Shown piece by piece: positions 25,281-36,458 of a stretch of DNA of 64,000 nucleotides (its first letter is position 1; the number at the start of each line of letters is the position of its first letter). The position numbers and the translations under genes are program-made. Where the stretch lies: positions 67,402,211 to 67,466,210 of the forward strand of contig NC_079505.1 in assembly GCF_030052815.1 (NCBI RefSeq), written 5' to 3'. Origin of the DNA: Hevea brasiliensis (lineage: Eukaryota > Streptophyta > Magnoliopsida > Malpighiales > Euphorbiaceae). The notes beneath the pieces were generated by a model. It was not told the DNA's origin, made no database searches, and was given only the letters and a program-made list of their open reading frames with translations.

Positions 25281-25598
25281 TGTAACATCTCATGTAGTAA
25301 TGGGAAATAATTTACGGCTGGAGAGAGTCTCGCTTGAGACCTTGACCAAATAGGGAGTAGGAATAAATCGAATCATACATTGAAATTGAGAAAACTAATC
25401 ACTAGATGACCCTTTTGGTGGAATGACCTAGAGATTTGGAAGAATTTCAAGATTAAGCGTGCTCGCTTGAGAGCAATCTTAGAATGGATGATCTCTGGAA
25501 AATTTTTCATATTTCACTTATGGAATAAAACCGTGAAGCTCAGGATGGGGTAAGTCAAAGCGGACAATTACTCTAATGGTTGGAGCAGGGGCGTTACA
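25281..25598. mobile_element. probable solo LTR
   Basis: This 318-bp unit starts TGTAACATCTC and ends GGGGCGTTACA, so its ends form TGTAAC...GTTACA, the TG...CA inverted ends of an LTR. The flanking 5-mers are GTATA (25276-25280) and ATATA (25599-25603), a target duplication with one mismatch. The right part (aagcggacaatta...ggggcgttaca) resembles LTR ends that precede a tRNA-Met primer site in plants, but no internal region follows. It is best read as the product of LTR-LTR recombination. Confidence 0.6.
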
Positions 25599-25603
25599 AT
25601 ATA

Positions 25604-27127
25604 TTTGTAATGAATCATTTCTAATATGTCTTATCTTAAAAAAAAAAATCTCTAATGTGTCATTAGCTTATCTTGTCCGGTTAAACTACGTTTGTCTATG
25701 TTCTCCAAAGCTGTGGAATTATTCTTGGAGCGACCAGTTAATCTTAAAGTAAATTTCATGAGAAAGTCAGATAAAACAGCATTAATATTTATTTGACCTA
25801 ATTTTTATTGTTTTCTTAAAGGTTGAGGTGATTTAATTTGATAAATAAATCAAAGGAACAAAGATCAAATTTACACTTTTTTTTAATATTTAAATAAATT
25901 TATTTTGAGCTTTTTGTCCTAAATTAAGCCATAACTTTTCTGTTAGGACCAAATAAGACCTAAAATCTAAAGAAAATAAGGTGTGGGAAACTCGCCCATA
26001 AACAATAAATAAAAAAAAATTATTTTCTGCTTCCAAATTAATTAAAAAAAATAAAGAAAACAAGAACAAAACCCAAAAATACACCAGCAACAAAAGCAAA
26101 CCCAGAACAAGAACACAATCGAAATTGAACAAATCAGAAACAATAACATGATTTAAATTGACAACCCAGAAAGACACCACTCTTTATGTCCGTCAGCGTT
26201 TAGTTGCTTTAAACAAATTGAATTTACGAAAAAGATTTTAAATCCCATCAACCCATCTTTGCTTATAGATCTTGCTTTTGCACTTTTAGCAGGGATTGCA
26301 ACCGGCCGAGTACATGATTTTATCGAATTTTATTAGGATATGTTTAGATAATATATAATTGAGTTTAGAATATATTCAAATTTAAGGATTAATAACTACG
26401 ATTTGAACTATATATATAAATAAATAAATAAATATAAATTATATTTTTTAAATAATATTTATAATTTTTTATATATTATATTTTAAATAATAAAATTTAA
26501 ATATTTTATAAAATTATTAATTTTTAAAAAATATATAAATTATTAATTAAAATATATAAAATTAAATAACTTTAAATATTATTTAAGTAATATTAATCGA
26601 ATTTAAATAATTTAAAACAAATTTTAATAAAATTTAAAATGATTCTAATATTGAAAATGATAATCAGTTTAAATAAATAGTTTTGATGGATATTTTATTT
26701 GTTGTCATCCTTCTTCCAAACTTTTCCTTTCTTTTATATATGGCCATGTTGTAGTCTCATCGCAAACCCATTAAACAACATCTAAAATCAGCATGACAAT
26801 TCTAACTTTAGATTGTGGCAATGAAAATGGGAAAACGAAGTAAACAATAGAGAATTGAGGTGGAGAAATTAAGGTGGAAACACAAAAAAAATTTACCCTG
26901 TAAAACAGAAACTGCCTGCATTTGTGCTTCTTGGAAAAGGCTCCGCCAACATTTATACTCTTCATCTAAATCGTCGCATGTGATTTCTCGTTGATGTAGA
27001 CTGAAATGTGTTTCAGTCACAACGATCCTAACGTTTCAAAGAACAAACTGATTTAGCCTTGGCAGCTAAATTTACACCACACAGCAATAATTTTATTTCT
27101 TAATATTTCACCAAATGGTATTTAAAA
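25604..27127. other. AT-rich spacer with one exon-like block
   Basis: No gene is recognised. On the minus strand, 27020 down to about 26895 encodes CDDLDEEYKCWRSLFQEAQM and further residues, followed by a GTAAAT donor-like sequence. It has the composition of a coding exon, but no neighbour exon or family is apparent. 26400-26640 is nearly pure A/T. Confidence 0.3.
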
Positions 27128-27656
27128 AAAAATAATGTGAACTTTGCCAGTTTTGTTAATTATAACTTTTTTTGCCATTTTGATTTAATTTCAAATTATT
27201 GTGTTAATTGTGATTTGGGTTTTAAATTAATTGAACGTTGATGCAGCGGTTAACATGGTAAAAATATTAATTTTTTTATATATTATTATTGATGTGCCAT
27301 GAACTTTAGGTTACTAACGTAGTAAAAATTATTATTGTTGACATGACATAACTTTAATAATAAAAAAAGTCAAAACTTTTCCATTTTTATTAATTTTATA
27401 TAATTTTATATATTTGTTTCTTTTATAATCAATCAACTAATTTTAATCTAACTTATTTAGTATAATAAAAAAATTAATTTTCACCTTTCTCTCACCTCAT
27501 ATATATTTTTTTGGGCATTTATGGAACTTATTTGTAAAAATACATAATTTTTTCATTTATTTAAAAAGTAAAAATTCATGTAAAAAATATCAATAACACA
27601 TTGTTGATGAGAGAGAGAGAGAGTGTTGTATATATGTTATTAAATGGCATTGGGTG

Positions 27657-27700
<44 letters not shown>

Positions 27701-28245
27701 TGTAGGGATATGCTCTAGAGAGAAATGTTAGTAGAGGGATATTTTTAATTTTAATAAATAAAATTTATAAATACTAACAAAAAAAAATATGATGAGAGAG
27801 GAAAAAATTATTTTTTATTATACTAAGTAATATAAACATTAATTTTTTACATTACAAAATAAAGTATTAATTTTTAATTAAGTTAAGTTAAAATTAGTTA
27901 ACTGATCATAAATGAAACAAATATTTAGAATTAGTTATAATTGATAAAAGTAAAAATGTTTTGACATTTTATTATTAAAATTATGTTATGCCACAAAAAT
28001 ATATAAAATAATAATATTTTTGTGTCATATCATCAACGATATGATAAAAAAATAAAATTTATGCCACATCAACTATCTTGTTAATAATAATATATAAAAA
28101 ATTAATATTTTTACCATGACAACTGCTATATCACCTCACTTTACCCAATTTTAGACTCCTGTAATTAATGTAAAAGTTTCAAATTAGACCAAAATTAATA
28201 AAAAAAAATTACTATAATTGACAAAAACTTGCATTTTTTTTTTCA
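27128..28245. mobile_element. foldback-type element with long inverted-repeat arms
   Basis: The left arm (about 27135-27500) and the reverse complement of the right arm (about 27800-28235) share long stretches in the same order. Examples are catggtaaaaatattaattt, atatattattatt, gacatgacataa/gtggcataacata, ttaataataaaa.gtcaaaac and atatttgtttc.tttat. Identity is roughly 75% by eye over about 380 bases. A 300-bp centre holds (GA)n tracts. No coding capacity is seen. It is consistent with a non-autonomous foldback or Mutator-like element, and target duplications were not resolved. Confidence 0.65.
27660..27694. repeat. (GA)n microsatellite
   Basis: About 17 GA repeats lie in the loop between the arms of the foldback element. 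A shorter GA run is at 27609-27623. Confidence 0.95.
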
Positions 28246-29119
28246 CTATTAGACGTAATATTTTTTTACCAATCATTCAAACGAAGTCCTAACAGAACAA
28301 TTGAGGATACCGTGGAGACTCAAATAAAACCATTTTGACAATTTGAAGGGAAATAATGAGGGAAAAAGAAATATAAAAGAAAGAAAAAAGATTTAGAGCA
28401 AATTTTCATATTAGAAATTGCTAAGGAAGCAAACCCATGTGTAACATGATTCCAGAAATTGAGAAAAAAAATTAAGAAAAAGGATGATTATGAAAAGAAA
28501 TCTCAGCAAGGAAGAGTTGCACAACTCAATATTAGCCATGGGACGACTCAAGAAATCCTATCACAGCCTCTTTCCATGGCCTCCTCCTTCGGCTTCATCT
28601 GCAGTCACCTTTGCAACTTCAAATGACCAGAAGAAAAGCAAAAAGAAATTTGATTTCTCTAAAGGGAAAATTATATTTTAGTCTTTGAGGTATGCTATAA
28701 TTAACATATTTGTCCCTATATTTTATTATGGCATACCTTAGAGATTAAAACGTAATTTTCTCTTCTCTTAATTCTCTTATTTAGACATCAAATATTGGAA
28801 AAAAAAGAATGAGAAATTTCCCTTTTCCCACCCCCTAAAAAAAATAAGATTATTTAGATACAATTCATTTTTCAACTCTTTGTAATTAATCAAAAATATT
28901 TCTCTTCAAATTGATAATATCTAAGAAAAAAGAGAGTTTATTTATATGAAAATACTTAAATTTTTTTTTATAATTTAATAGATATGAAGAAAACAAGTGA
29001 GTATAATAGTTATTACTTTTTTTAAGGGAAAAATTGTATTTATCTTATATTTCTAATAATTTATTCAAGCAATACCAAGTAAATTATTTTTCTTTTTTCA
29101 TTTTTATTATTTAATTTAT
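28246..29119. other. AT-rich spacer
   Basis: No gene is recognised. A 65-codon open frame at 28484-28681 (with FPWPPPSASSAVTF and a lysine-rich end) has no known motif. Its 3' half runs into low-complexity sequence, so I do not call it a gene. Confidence 0.3.
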
Positions 29120-30170
29120 ATTCATATCCCTTTACGGTTAAAAGAATTAGTCTCATAATCTCTCAATTTAGGTGGTTATATTAGCATCTTCTCTCAACTT
29201 TAATTTGTATCACAATAATTCTTGAATTTCAATTTAAGCATTATTAAAATCTCTATGACCTACTATTGCAAGTTTTAGGTTAACTTATAATTAAATTTCA
29301 CTTATCATCCCTCAATTTAAATAGGTTTATCATAGTCATCCCTCAACTTCATAAACTCAACTAAGCCTTTCTCCATATCATATCATAAGGTTTGACAAAA
29401 TTTTTATGCTGATTGTCACCTACCGCAACCATCTTCCTTTATCCGGGTTTGAGACCGGCTAAACCCAAACTACTTAGGCGGAGTTCATTCCTCAACTTCA
29501 TAGTCAGATTAAAATTTTAAATTTTTATTTATTTTTTATTTATTTAAAATAAAATTATATTTTTAGAAATAATTTAATATTTTTATAAATATGTAAAATT
29601 AATTATTTAATTTACCATATAAAAATATTATATATGTATATATTATTTTTTAATTCGATTTTAGGATAATATCTAAAAGATTTATGTCCAACTTATCTTA
29701 ATTTCTTTGATTCTTTTTAACATAAAAAATTAATAACATATAATTATTTTACTTTATTTTGAAATATTTAAACTCTAATTAAATATAAATTATTTTATTT
29801 TTTTTCTATATAGTTTCATATTGTATATAGATTTTGTCTATTTTTTAAAATTAGCAAGATAACATATCTAATCTTAATTATTATCCAGAATATTTGTTAT
29901 TAAAATTATTTATATATTAAATTAAAATTTAAAAATTTTTGTGATATAAACTAAAGTTAAAGAATATGTATATAGTATATTTATTGCAATTGAGGGATAA
30001 TAAGTGAAATTTAACTATAAATTAATTTAATAAAAATTTTAATGATATTTAAATTAAAATTTAAAAATTTTTATAATATAAATTAAAATTTAAAGACATT
30101 ACTAATAATAAATTAAGATACTATAAATAAAATTAACCATAGATAAAGATACAAACGAAGGGTTAAAAAA
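29120..30170. mobile_element. inverted-repeat element with a nested LINE fragment
   Basis: The left arm (about 29125-29345) and the reverse complement of the right arm (about 29955-30165) share attaaatttcacttat(c/t)atccctcaat, actttaatttgtatcac/actttagtttatatcac and matching spacers. The centre is AT-rich. An RTE-like fragment sits inside next to the left arm, so that piece arrived later. No coding capacity is seen. Confidence 0.5.
29405..29490 (-). mobile_element. RTE-type LINE fragment
   Basis: On the minus strand it contains tttagccggtctcaaacccg followed by gataaaggaagatggttgcg. This resembles the G/C-rich leader region found in plant RTE-type LINEs. It is only about 85 bp long and stands out by base composition from the surrounding A/T-rich sequence. 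Confidence 0.5.
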
Positions 30171-30316
30171 ATAAACTCTAGAATTATTTTTTTTAATATT
30201 ATTTCAAAATTTTAAATGAGAGAATAATAATATTTTATAAAACGTAACTAATAATTTGTGCAGTCCAGTTAGAGCAAGCGCTGTCCCACCATTGTCCACA
30301 AGCACACACACACTCT

Positions 30317-30331
30317 TATATATATATATAC
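30317..30331 (+). promoter_or_regulatory. TATA-rich promoter segment of the methyltransferase gene
   Basis: A TATATATATATA run flanked by CA repeats lies about 110 bases upstream of the start codon at 30441. It is the only TATA-like sequence close to the gene. It is also a microsatellite, so the role is inferred from position. Confidence 0.35.
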
Positions 30332-30440
30332 ACACACACCAAGCTAATGGACAGAACCGAACTCACACACCACACACAGAGGAAGACGAAGAAGAAGAGA
30401 GCGAGAATCTTGAAGAGCCAGTAATCTTAATCCTTTTACC

Positions 30441-33400
30441 ATGGCGATAGCTTCCTCTTCTCTTCAACCACTTCACCAAGTTCTATGCCTCAAATACACT
30501 TGCCTTTCTCCCAATTCCCGAAATTTCCAGCCTCGTCTCGGGTTTTCCTCTCTCAGGTTTCCCTCCACGATTCGCGCTTGTTCAGCAGTTGCTCTTGAAC
30601 CAGTACGAACTTCACCATTACCTTTTTTTTTCCAGTGCTGTGTTTTACTCTTTTTTGCGGTGGAATTTTTATAGGTTAGGCCAAATAAATTGTGTTGCCC
30701 TAAAAATGCTTTAGAATTATCTTTTCTTTTTATGGAGAAGTGGGATGCTGTTTGATTGCTGAGAAAGTCTCGAATTTTGAATTTTAAAATTACCATTATT
30801 TAGGACGACCCAAGTTGATAAACTTTTTGAGCTGACTCAATACATTGAATTCGTGCATTTTCCCCCCTTTTCTATAGATAAAAGTGTAAGTACTATGAAG
30901 TTAGTATTTATTGGAAAATTAGTACTATTGTGTTCTGAGGCATGTAATTTGAAAAATGCAGACATGAATTAAGCATACTGGTTGAGTGCTAGGTGCTATT
31001 GATGTCTCTGTTTTTAGGAAGGGATTTATTTCCAATTGAAGGTTTCTTGATCCAATTCTGAGTTCATAATATTCATAAATTTTAATAGACCTTGTCACCT
31101 TGACTGGTTGATTTTCCCGTTGAGGCCAAACAAACTTAGTACAATGATTACACATACATTCCCTGCAGTGCACAGATTTGGCAATTGGCAGCTCATTGTT
31201 AGATATGTTTATGTATTGCTACAAGAAATAAGCGAAACATTATTTCTTTCTAATGTTAAATTGGTTTCCTTTTGCTAACATATATTGGATTTGACAAGAA
31301 TTTCTGCTTTTAGGATTTTGGTTATTGGATTTGATAAGAATTTCTTCTTTTAGGATTTAGGTACAGAGAAGCGTCAAACTTTGGAGGATGACCCATTTGC
31401 ATGCCCAATATGTTATGAGCCTCTGATAAGAAAAGGCCCTCCAGGTTTTAATTTGTAAGTTAGGGTGCTTAATGTGATAGTAAACCACCACCACCCCCAG
31501 CACCCCTCCCCCCCTCCCCTCCTTTTTTTTTTAATAAGATCTGACATGATAGCTACAAAACCTGCAGATCAGCAATCTACCGGTCTGGTTTCAAGTGCAA
31601 GAAATGCAACAAAACATATTCCAGCAAAGGCAACTATCTGGATCTTACAATTACAGCTGCAATGAAGGAATATAATGAAGTCAAACCTGCTAGGACAGAG
31701 CTATTCCGGTATACGTGGATTGATGTACATAGCATAATGATGAATTAGAAGTTCTGACATGCCCCTACATATTCATAAAACTTCAAATGCTGTAACTCTT
31801 GGATAAACTCTTGTTTCATGTCTCCAGAAATATTTTTCAAACCTTAGTTTCTGTTAGTTAGAGGAACAGCTGCATATTTTTCTCACCCAATCTTTGTTCT
31901 AAGCAATGATTAACAGACGTGCCTTTTTTATAAGGCACATCATAATTTAGTTATATTGTTTGAGGAAATATTGTCTTACCTCAATTGTTGACCTGACCTT
32001 GTTAGGAGTCCACTTGTTTCATTCTTGTATGAACGAGGGTGGCGTCAAAATTTTAATCGAAGTGGCTTCCCTGGTCCTGATGAAGAGGTGAGTCTTCCTT
32101 AGCTTGTTTATAATTCAAATACTTCACTGTATGGAGGAAAATATCATTAGCATCATTAAAAATATGAGCTTTGGTAAAAGCTATTATGTCATTTCTGATT
32201 TATGAAATCTCTGCATAAAATTGGATAACATGGAAATATAGTCTGTTGTGTAACATGGCATTTGTATCTGAGGAAATTGAAGTAATATTAAGTCCTTCCC
32301 GTCCTTTGCTTCTGTGGTGTTGCTGCTTCAGTTCATTACCTGTTACCTGTATCAACTTGCTAACGTTTTTGTTGTTAATGCAGTTCAAAATGGCTCAGGA
32401 GTACTTCAAACCAGCAGAAGGTGGTCTCCTAGTTGATGTTAGCTGTGGCAGCGGATTGTTTTCCAGAAAATTTGCCAAATCTGGGACTTATTCTAAAGTT
32501 GTTGCGCTTGATTTTTCTGAAAACATGCTTCGCCAATGTTATGATTTCATTAAGCAAGACATCACTATCTTAAATACGTAAGCTTCTTTCATTTTTCCAA
32601 TCTTCATAATTCTTTGAAGGCATGAACTAATTTTTTTCAATATGCAGGAATCTTGCCCTTGTTCGAGCAGATGTTTCTAGACTTCCTTTCTCATCAGGTT
32701 CAGTTGATGCTGTTCATGCTGGTGCAGCCTTACATTGCTGGCCATCTCCTTCAAATGCTGTAAGTGATCTTTCTTCTTTCAATTTTCTTCATCATGTTTG
32801 GCATATCCAGCCTCTCATATTTCCCAGATATATCACATTTGACAGATACTAAATTCTAATGAATTTGGATAGATTGATTTGCCACTTCATTGTTTTTGTC
32901 ATGTTGTTACTTGGACTTCTTGTTTGTGATATCTATGTGGGCCCATATCGTCTATTATGTGTATTATTTGTATTAGAATAGGTGTTGTTTGTTGAAGAAA
33001 ACCTTACTGCCTTAGGTTTTGTGACTGCTGCATGACCACTGCTTTTCAAAATGCTTTAAATGTTCCCTTCACAAGGACCAAGTTTGAAAATGATCTTTAC
33101 CTTCCTATAATGTTTCTTCAGTAAGGACAGTATTTTTCCCTTCCTTCTCAGTAATTAAAACATAATTTTAACTAGGATCAAGGTAATTAGTAGTTCAGGA
33201 TGTACCATTACCCTAAAGGTGGACCTAAACACACAAAGTCAACAAGGTTCTTCTTCCTTGTATATTACTATGCAAGTGAAACACAATATAAAATAGTTTA
33301 GGGTAACTGCAAAGATGGGACAGGATGGTGACATAGCAATGGTTCCTGCAGGACAAAATGAGTTAAGACCAAATCAGCATGTAGCCACGACTGCTACTAC

Positions 33401-35892
33401 ACAAGGGAGTAGAATAAAGGAGACATTTTCTACAGCTATCTTAATGAATGCTAATTTCTTCTTAATTGCAGCAGCTGCTAAAAGGAATTAATATCTTCTT
33501 TCTTCAAATTCTTCTTTCTATATTCTTTTCTCTCTATATTTTCTTCCAGTTCTTCCTTTCTCTAACTTCTTTCTCTGATCTCTTTCTATTTCTTCTCTTT
33601 TTCCTCCATTTCTTCTTTTCTCAGAGTTGAAACCCTCTTTCTAGGGTTTCTAATTCTCTCTCTGATTCCCTATTTCTCATTCACTTTCTCTATTCTTTCT
33701 TAGTTCCTCTTTTCTGTCTCGTGTTCTCCTATTTTTCTCTCATTCAGTCTTCTTGTCCTCTCTTTCTTCCTATTTTTCTTCCCTTTCTTTCTTTCTATCC
33801 AAAACAGAGTTGTTAGGTATTAACTGGTTTCCTTTCACTATTTTTTTTCCCCAAATTTTCTTGGAAACAAAATATAATCAAATCATCAGACATTGGAAAT
33901 ACAATCTTGGGAACAAAATATTCTTTTGGATATAACTTAAATTATTGATAGAAGATGGAGAACATATGAAGAATCGATGAATGACAATGGAAAGTTTGGG
34001 TTCACAAAGTGGATTGTTAGATCAGAAAATGGAAGACAGGCAAACGGGTAAGATGCTACAGTCCATCCAAGCTTTAAAAACTAGCATCCATATATCTGAA
34101 GATTCTTGGAGTAGTGGCAATGAATTGGGATTAACAATCCAAGAGAAGACGGAGGACTTTGATACTAAGAAGGAGACTATCCTTCTTGACGACACAACAA
34201 TTTTGCTTGATGAAGGGGATAAGAAATTGATGGATGAAAAATTAAAAGATGAAAATCTTGCAGGCAAAACATTGAAGGCTGATGGAGAGGAAGAAGCTAC
34301 TTTTTACTAAAGACAAAATTATTTGCATTAGCTGACAATGAGAGAGCACAAGAAGGATTGTCTAAGCTCTCTAGTGGGGTTATTGTTCTTAAGGTTTTGG
34401 GGGCTAGTGAGGCAGAAGATTTTCTTTTGAAGTATTTTTTATAGGGAGCAATTTAGTTAAAAGCAAAGCTTTGCAACATATCTTCAGCTGAAATGGAAAG
34501 AGGGTGGATTCTATTCCTGTGATTTCTTATTTTCCATGGAGGATTAATGGGAAATATTAAGAAGGCAAAGAAAGAAATCCATCTCCTACGGAGCAAAAAA
34601 AAAAAAAAAATCCAATTCAACATTTTGATTCTTTTTGGTTATTTTTTGCTGCACATTGATGGTCATTTTCTGGATATGGAGGCAACACTTTTACTGTTAT
34701 ATTACAGTTTCCATTACTCAATTCTTTACAAAAATGATTTCAAGAAGTGGGAATGTTATGACTAAGGAGAATGAGGGGTGTTGAAAATAAATAGAAGGCC
34801 TTCAGAGTGAAATTGTAATAGAGGAATAGTATGCAAAGTTAGTAGAGGTTAGCTGGGAATTAGTTGGAGAGTGGCAGGAACAGTTACTAGATAAATCTAT
34901 AAATAAGAGCTATTGTAACTCTAGAAACTATAGCAGAATATTATCATTTATCAATGAAATTCTCATTCTTCTCTCTCTAAATTCTGTTCTTTCTCTTCTC
35001 TCTCTATCTTTTTTCTGCTTCTTTCTCTTCTTTTCCTAGGCTTTCCTCTATATTCTCAGCTATACTGGATAGCAGGCTTTCTGTTACTTGAGGGATTGCA
35101 AATAATAAAATGTGGAAGAACTTCAGATGGATCTTAATCTGGTGACAGCAACAAACATCCAAATCTTCTAAGTAAAAGATACCTGCAACACAGCAATAGT
35201 ATATTTGCAATCATTTGGGGCTGCTTGCAATGTATTGAATTCGACATAGGCACCCATAATGCATAGGATATCATTGCTTTGATCCAGTAATAATGCTAGT
35301 CAACTGTGGATGTTTTTGGCATTGGCCCAATGATGGTATGCTGTATGATTAGCATTTAGGATATTTGTGGGTTTGCATTTAGATGCCCATGTTGACTCCT
35401 GATAAAGCTTTTTTTTTTTTTCCTAACATATCTAGTTAGTTTCATGCTTTCTCACTATTCACATATATGAAAACTATTTTACAAGGATGTATTTCAACCG
35501 GTGACATAATTACTCGTGCTAGATTGCTGAAATCTGTCGTATATTGCGAAGTGGTGGAGTCTTTGTTGGAACCACTTTTCTAAGATACAGTGCAGTCACT
35601 TCCTGGATTGAACGGCCGCTCCGTGAGGTAATACTCCTTATCAAGCAGTTTTTCGATTTGATCAGTTGTAGATGTGATCTTATCTGGATGGATAAATTGC
35701 GATGCCTTGAGACCAAACTTCCTTTAGCTTGATTTATGTATTAATGTAACTATACCTTCAAATGTTGATCTAATCTGAAACATGCACCACACTTAACCTG
35801 GCTGTTTTAACTAATTCAGAAGGCTGCAGGTTTGCAACTCCAAATGTTAAATTGGCTTGTCAACAGATTCTTCTACTTTCCATAAACATCCA

Positions 35893-35940
<48 letters not shown>

Positions 35941-36458
35941 CCCATTTCAATCAAAATCCAACTTATTGAAGATTGATAAATATATTCACCATCTTATTCC
36001 AGACATCATGCTAACATTTATCATGAAGATATAGATGCAAAAGCTAGTAAATAAAATTATCTGGGTCTGTTAATTATTCTCAACATTAGCTATTCATAAA
36101 ACACTTGTTTGTTTGTCAGAAGAGCAGACTTTACCTCACAAAGAGGTGAAAATTGTGTGCTCTGCATAGCTTTATGGTTCTGGTTGTTATATTTGAGGGT
36201 GGAGGTCCGAGGTACATGTAAACTTCTTGTGCAATCAAAGGATAGGAAGTATATTTTGTTCTATAGCGCCCATAATTATATGCTGCAAGTTGCATCTAAA
36301 GTAGTTAATGTCTGTGGCAGAGGATTCTGCAGAATTATAACTATTTCACAGAGGAGGAGATTGAGGACTTGTGCACATCATGTGGTCTTACCAACTACAA
36401 AAGCAAAGTTCAGCAATCCTTCATCATGTTCTCTGCTGAGAAGCCCTCAGATGTTTAG
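30441..36458 (+). CDS. plastid-type SAM-dependent methyltransferase (At2g41040-like)
   Basis: Exons: 30441-30602, 31354-31454, 31568-31708, 32006-32087, 32384-32577, 32648-32759, 35523-35627, 36321-36458. They encode 344 aa, and all phases close. The Ser-rich, acid-poor N-terminus (about 45 residues) looks like a chloroplast transit peptide. CPIC (71-74) and CKKC (98-101) form a zinc-ribbon-like pair. Class I methyltransferase motif I, LVDVSCGSG, is at 178-186, and an acidic residue at the end of beta-2 (ALDF, D205) would contact the SAM ribose. A later block is VHAGAALHCWPSPSNA then IAEICRILRSGG. The layout matches the uncharacterised chloroplast methyltransferases At2g41040/At1g78140, which are of the UbiE/COQ5 type. 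The substrate is unknown. Intron 6 is 2.76 kb and carries a retroelement remnant. The intron 1 acceptor is duplicated. Confidence 0.9.
31283..31362 (+). repeat. tandem 40-bp duplication spanning the intron 1 / exon 2 acceptor
   Basis: Units 31283-31322 and 31323-31362 match at 37 of 40 positions. Each contains a pyrimidine-rich stretch and an AG followed by GATTT, so two acceptors lie 40 bases apart (AG at 31312-31313 and 31352-31353). Only the downstream one keeps the protein frame. The upstream one would reach TGA after six codons. Confidence 0.9.
33810..35100 (+). mobile_element. degenerate LTR-retroelement remnant in intron 6 of the methyltransferase gene
   Basis: Near 33813 aggtattaactgg resembles a decayed tRNA-Met primer site. 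A 109-codon acidic and lysine-rich frame follows (33981-34310) with no recognised domain. A purine tract (aaggagaatgagggg) at 34764-34778 is directly followed by TGTTGAAAATAAATAG. This begins an LTR-like stretch ending GATTGCA at 35100, with TATAAATA-like and CT-rich parts. This fits the 3' end of a Ty3/gypsy-like or non-autonomous element. I could not find the matching 5' LTR, so the left boundary and class are uncertain. Confidence 0.4.
35895..35938. repeat. (AAT)n microsatellite
   Basis: About 14 AAT repeats lie in intron 7 of the methyltransferase gene. Confidence 0.95.

Noticed and set aside
26808..27020. Possible single exon on the minus strand (CDDLDEEYKCWRSLFQEAQM)
   Set aside because: The composition is exon-like with a donor-like GTAAAT, but there is no neighbouring exon, family or start that I can support.
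34547..34765. 72-codon open frame in intron 6 of the methyltransferase
   Set aside because: It includes a poly(A)-coded lysine run and low-complexity hydrophobic sequence inside the retroelement remnant. It has no family match.
35898..35938. Regular short repeats that might suggest a CRISPR-like array
   Set aside because: It is a pure trinucleotide microsatellite without spacers. Nothing in the window has repeat-spacer architecture, and the genome is a plant nuclear one.
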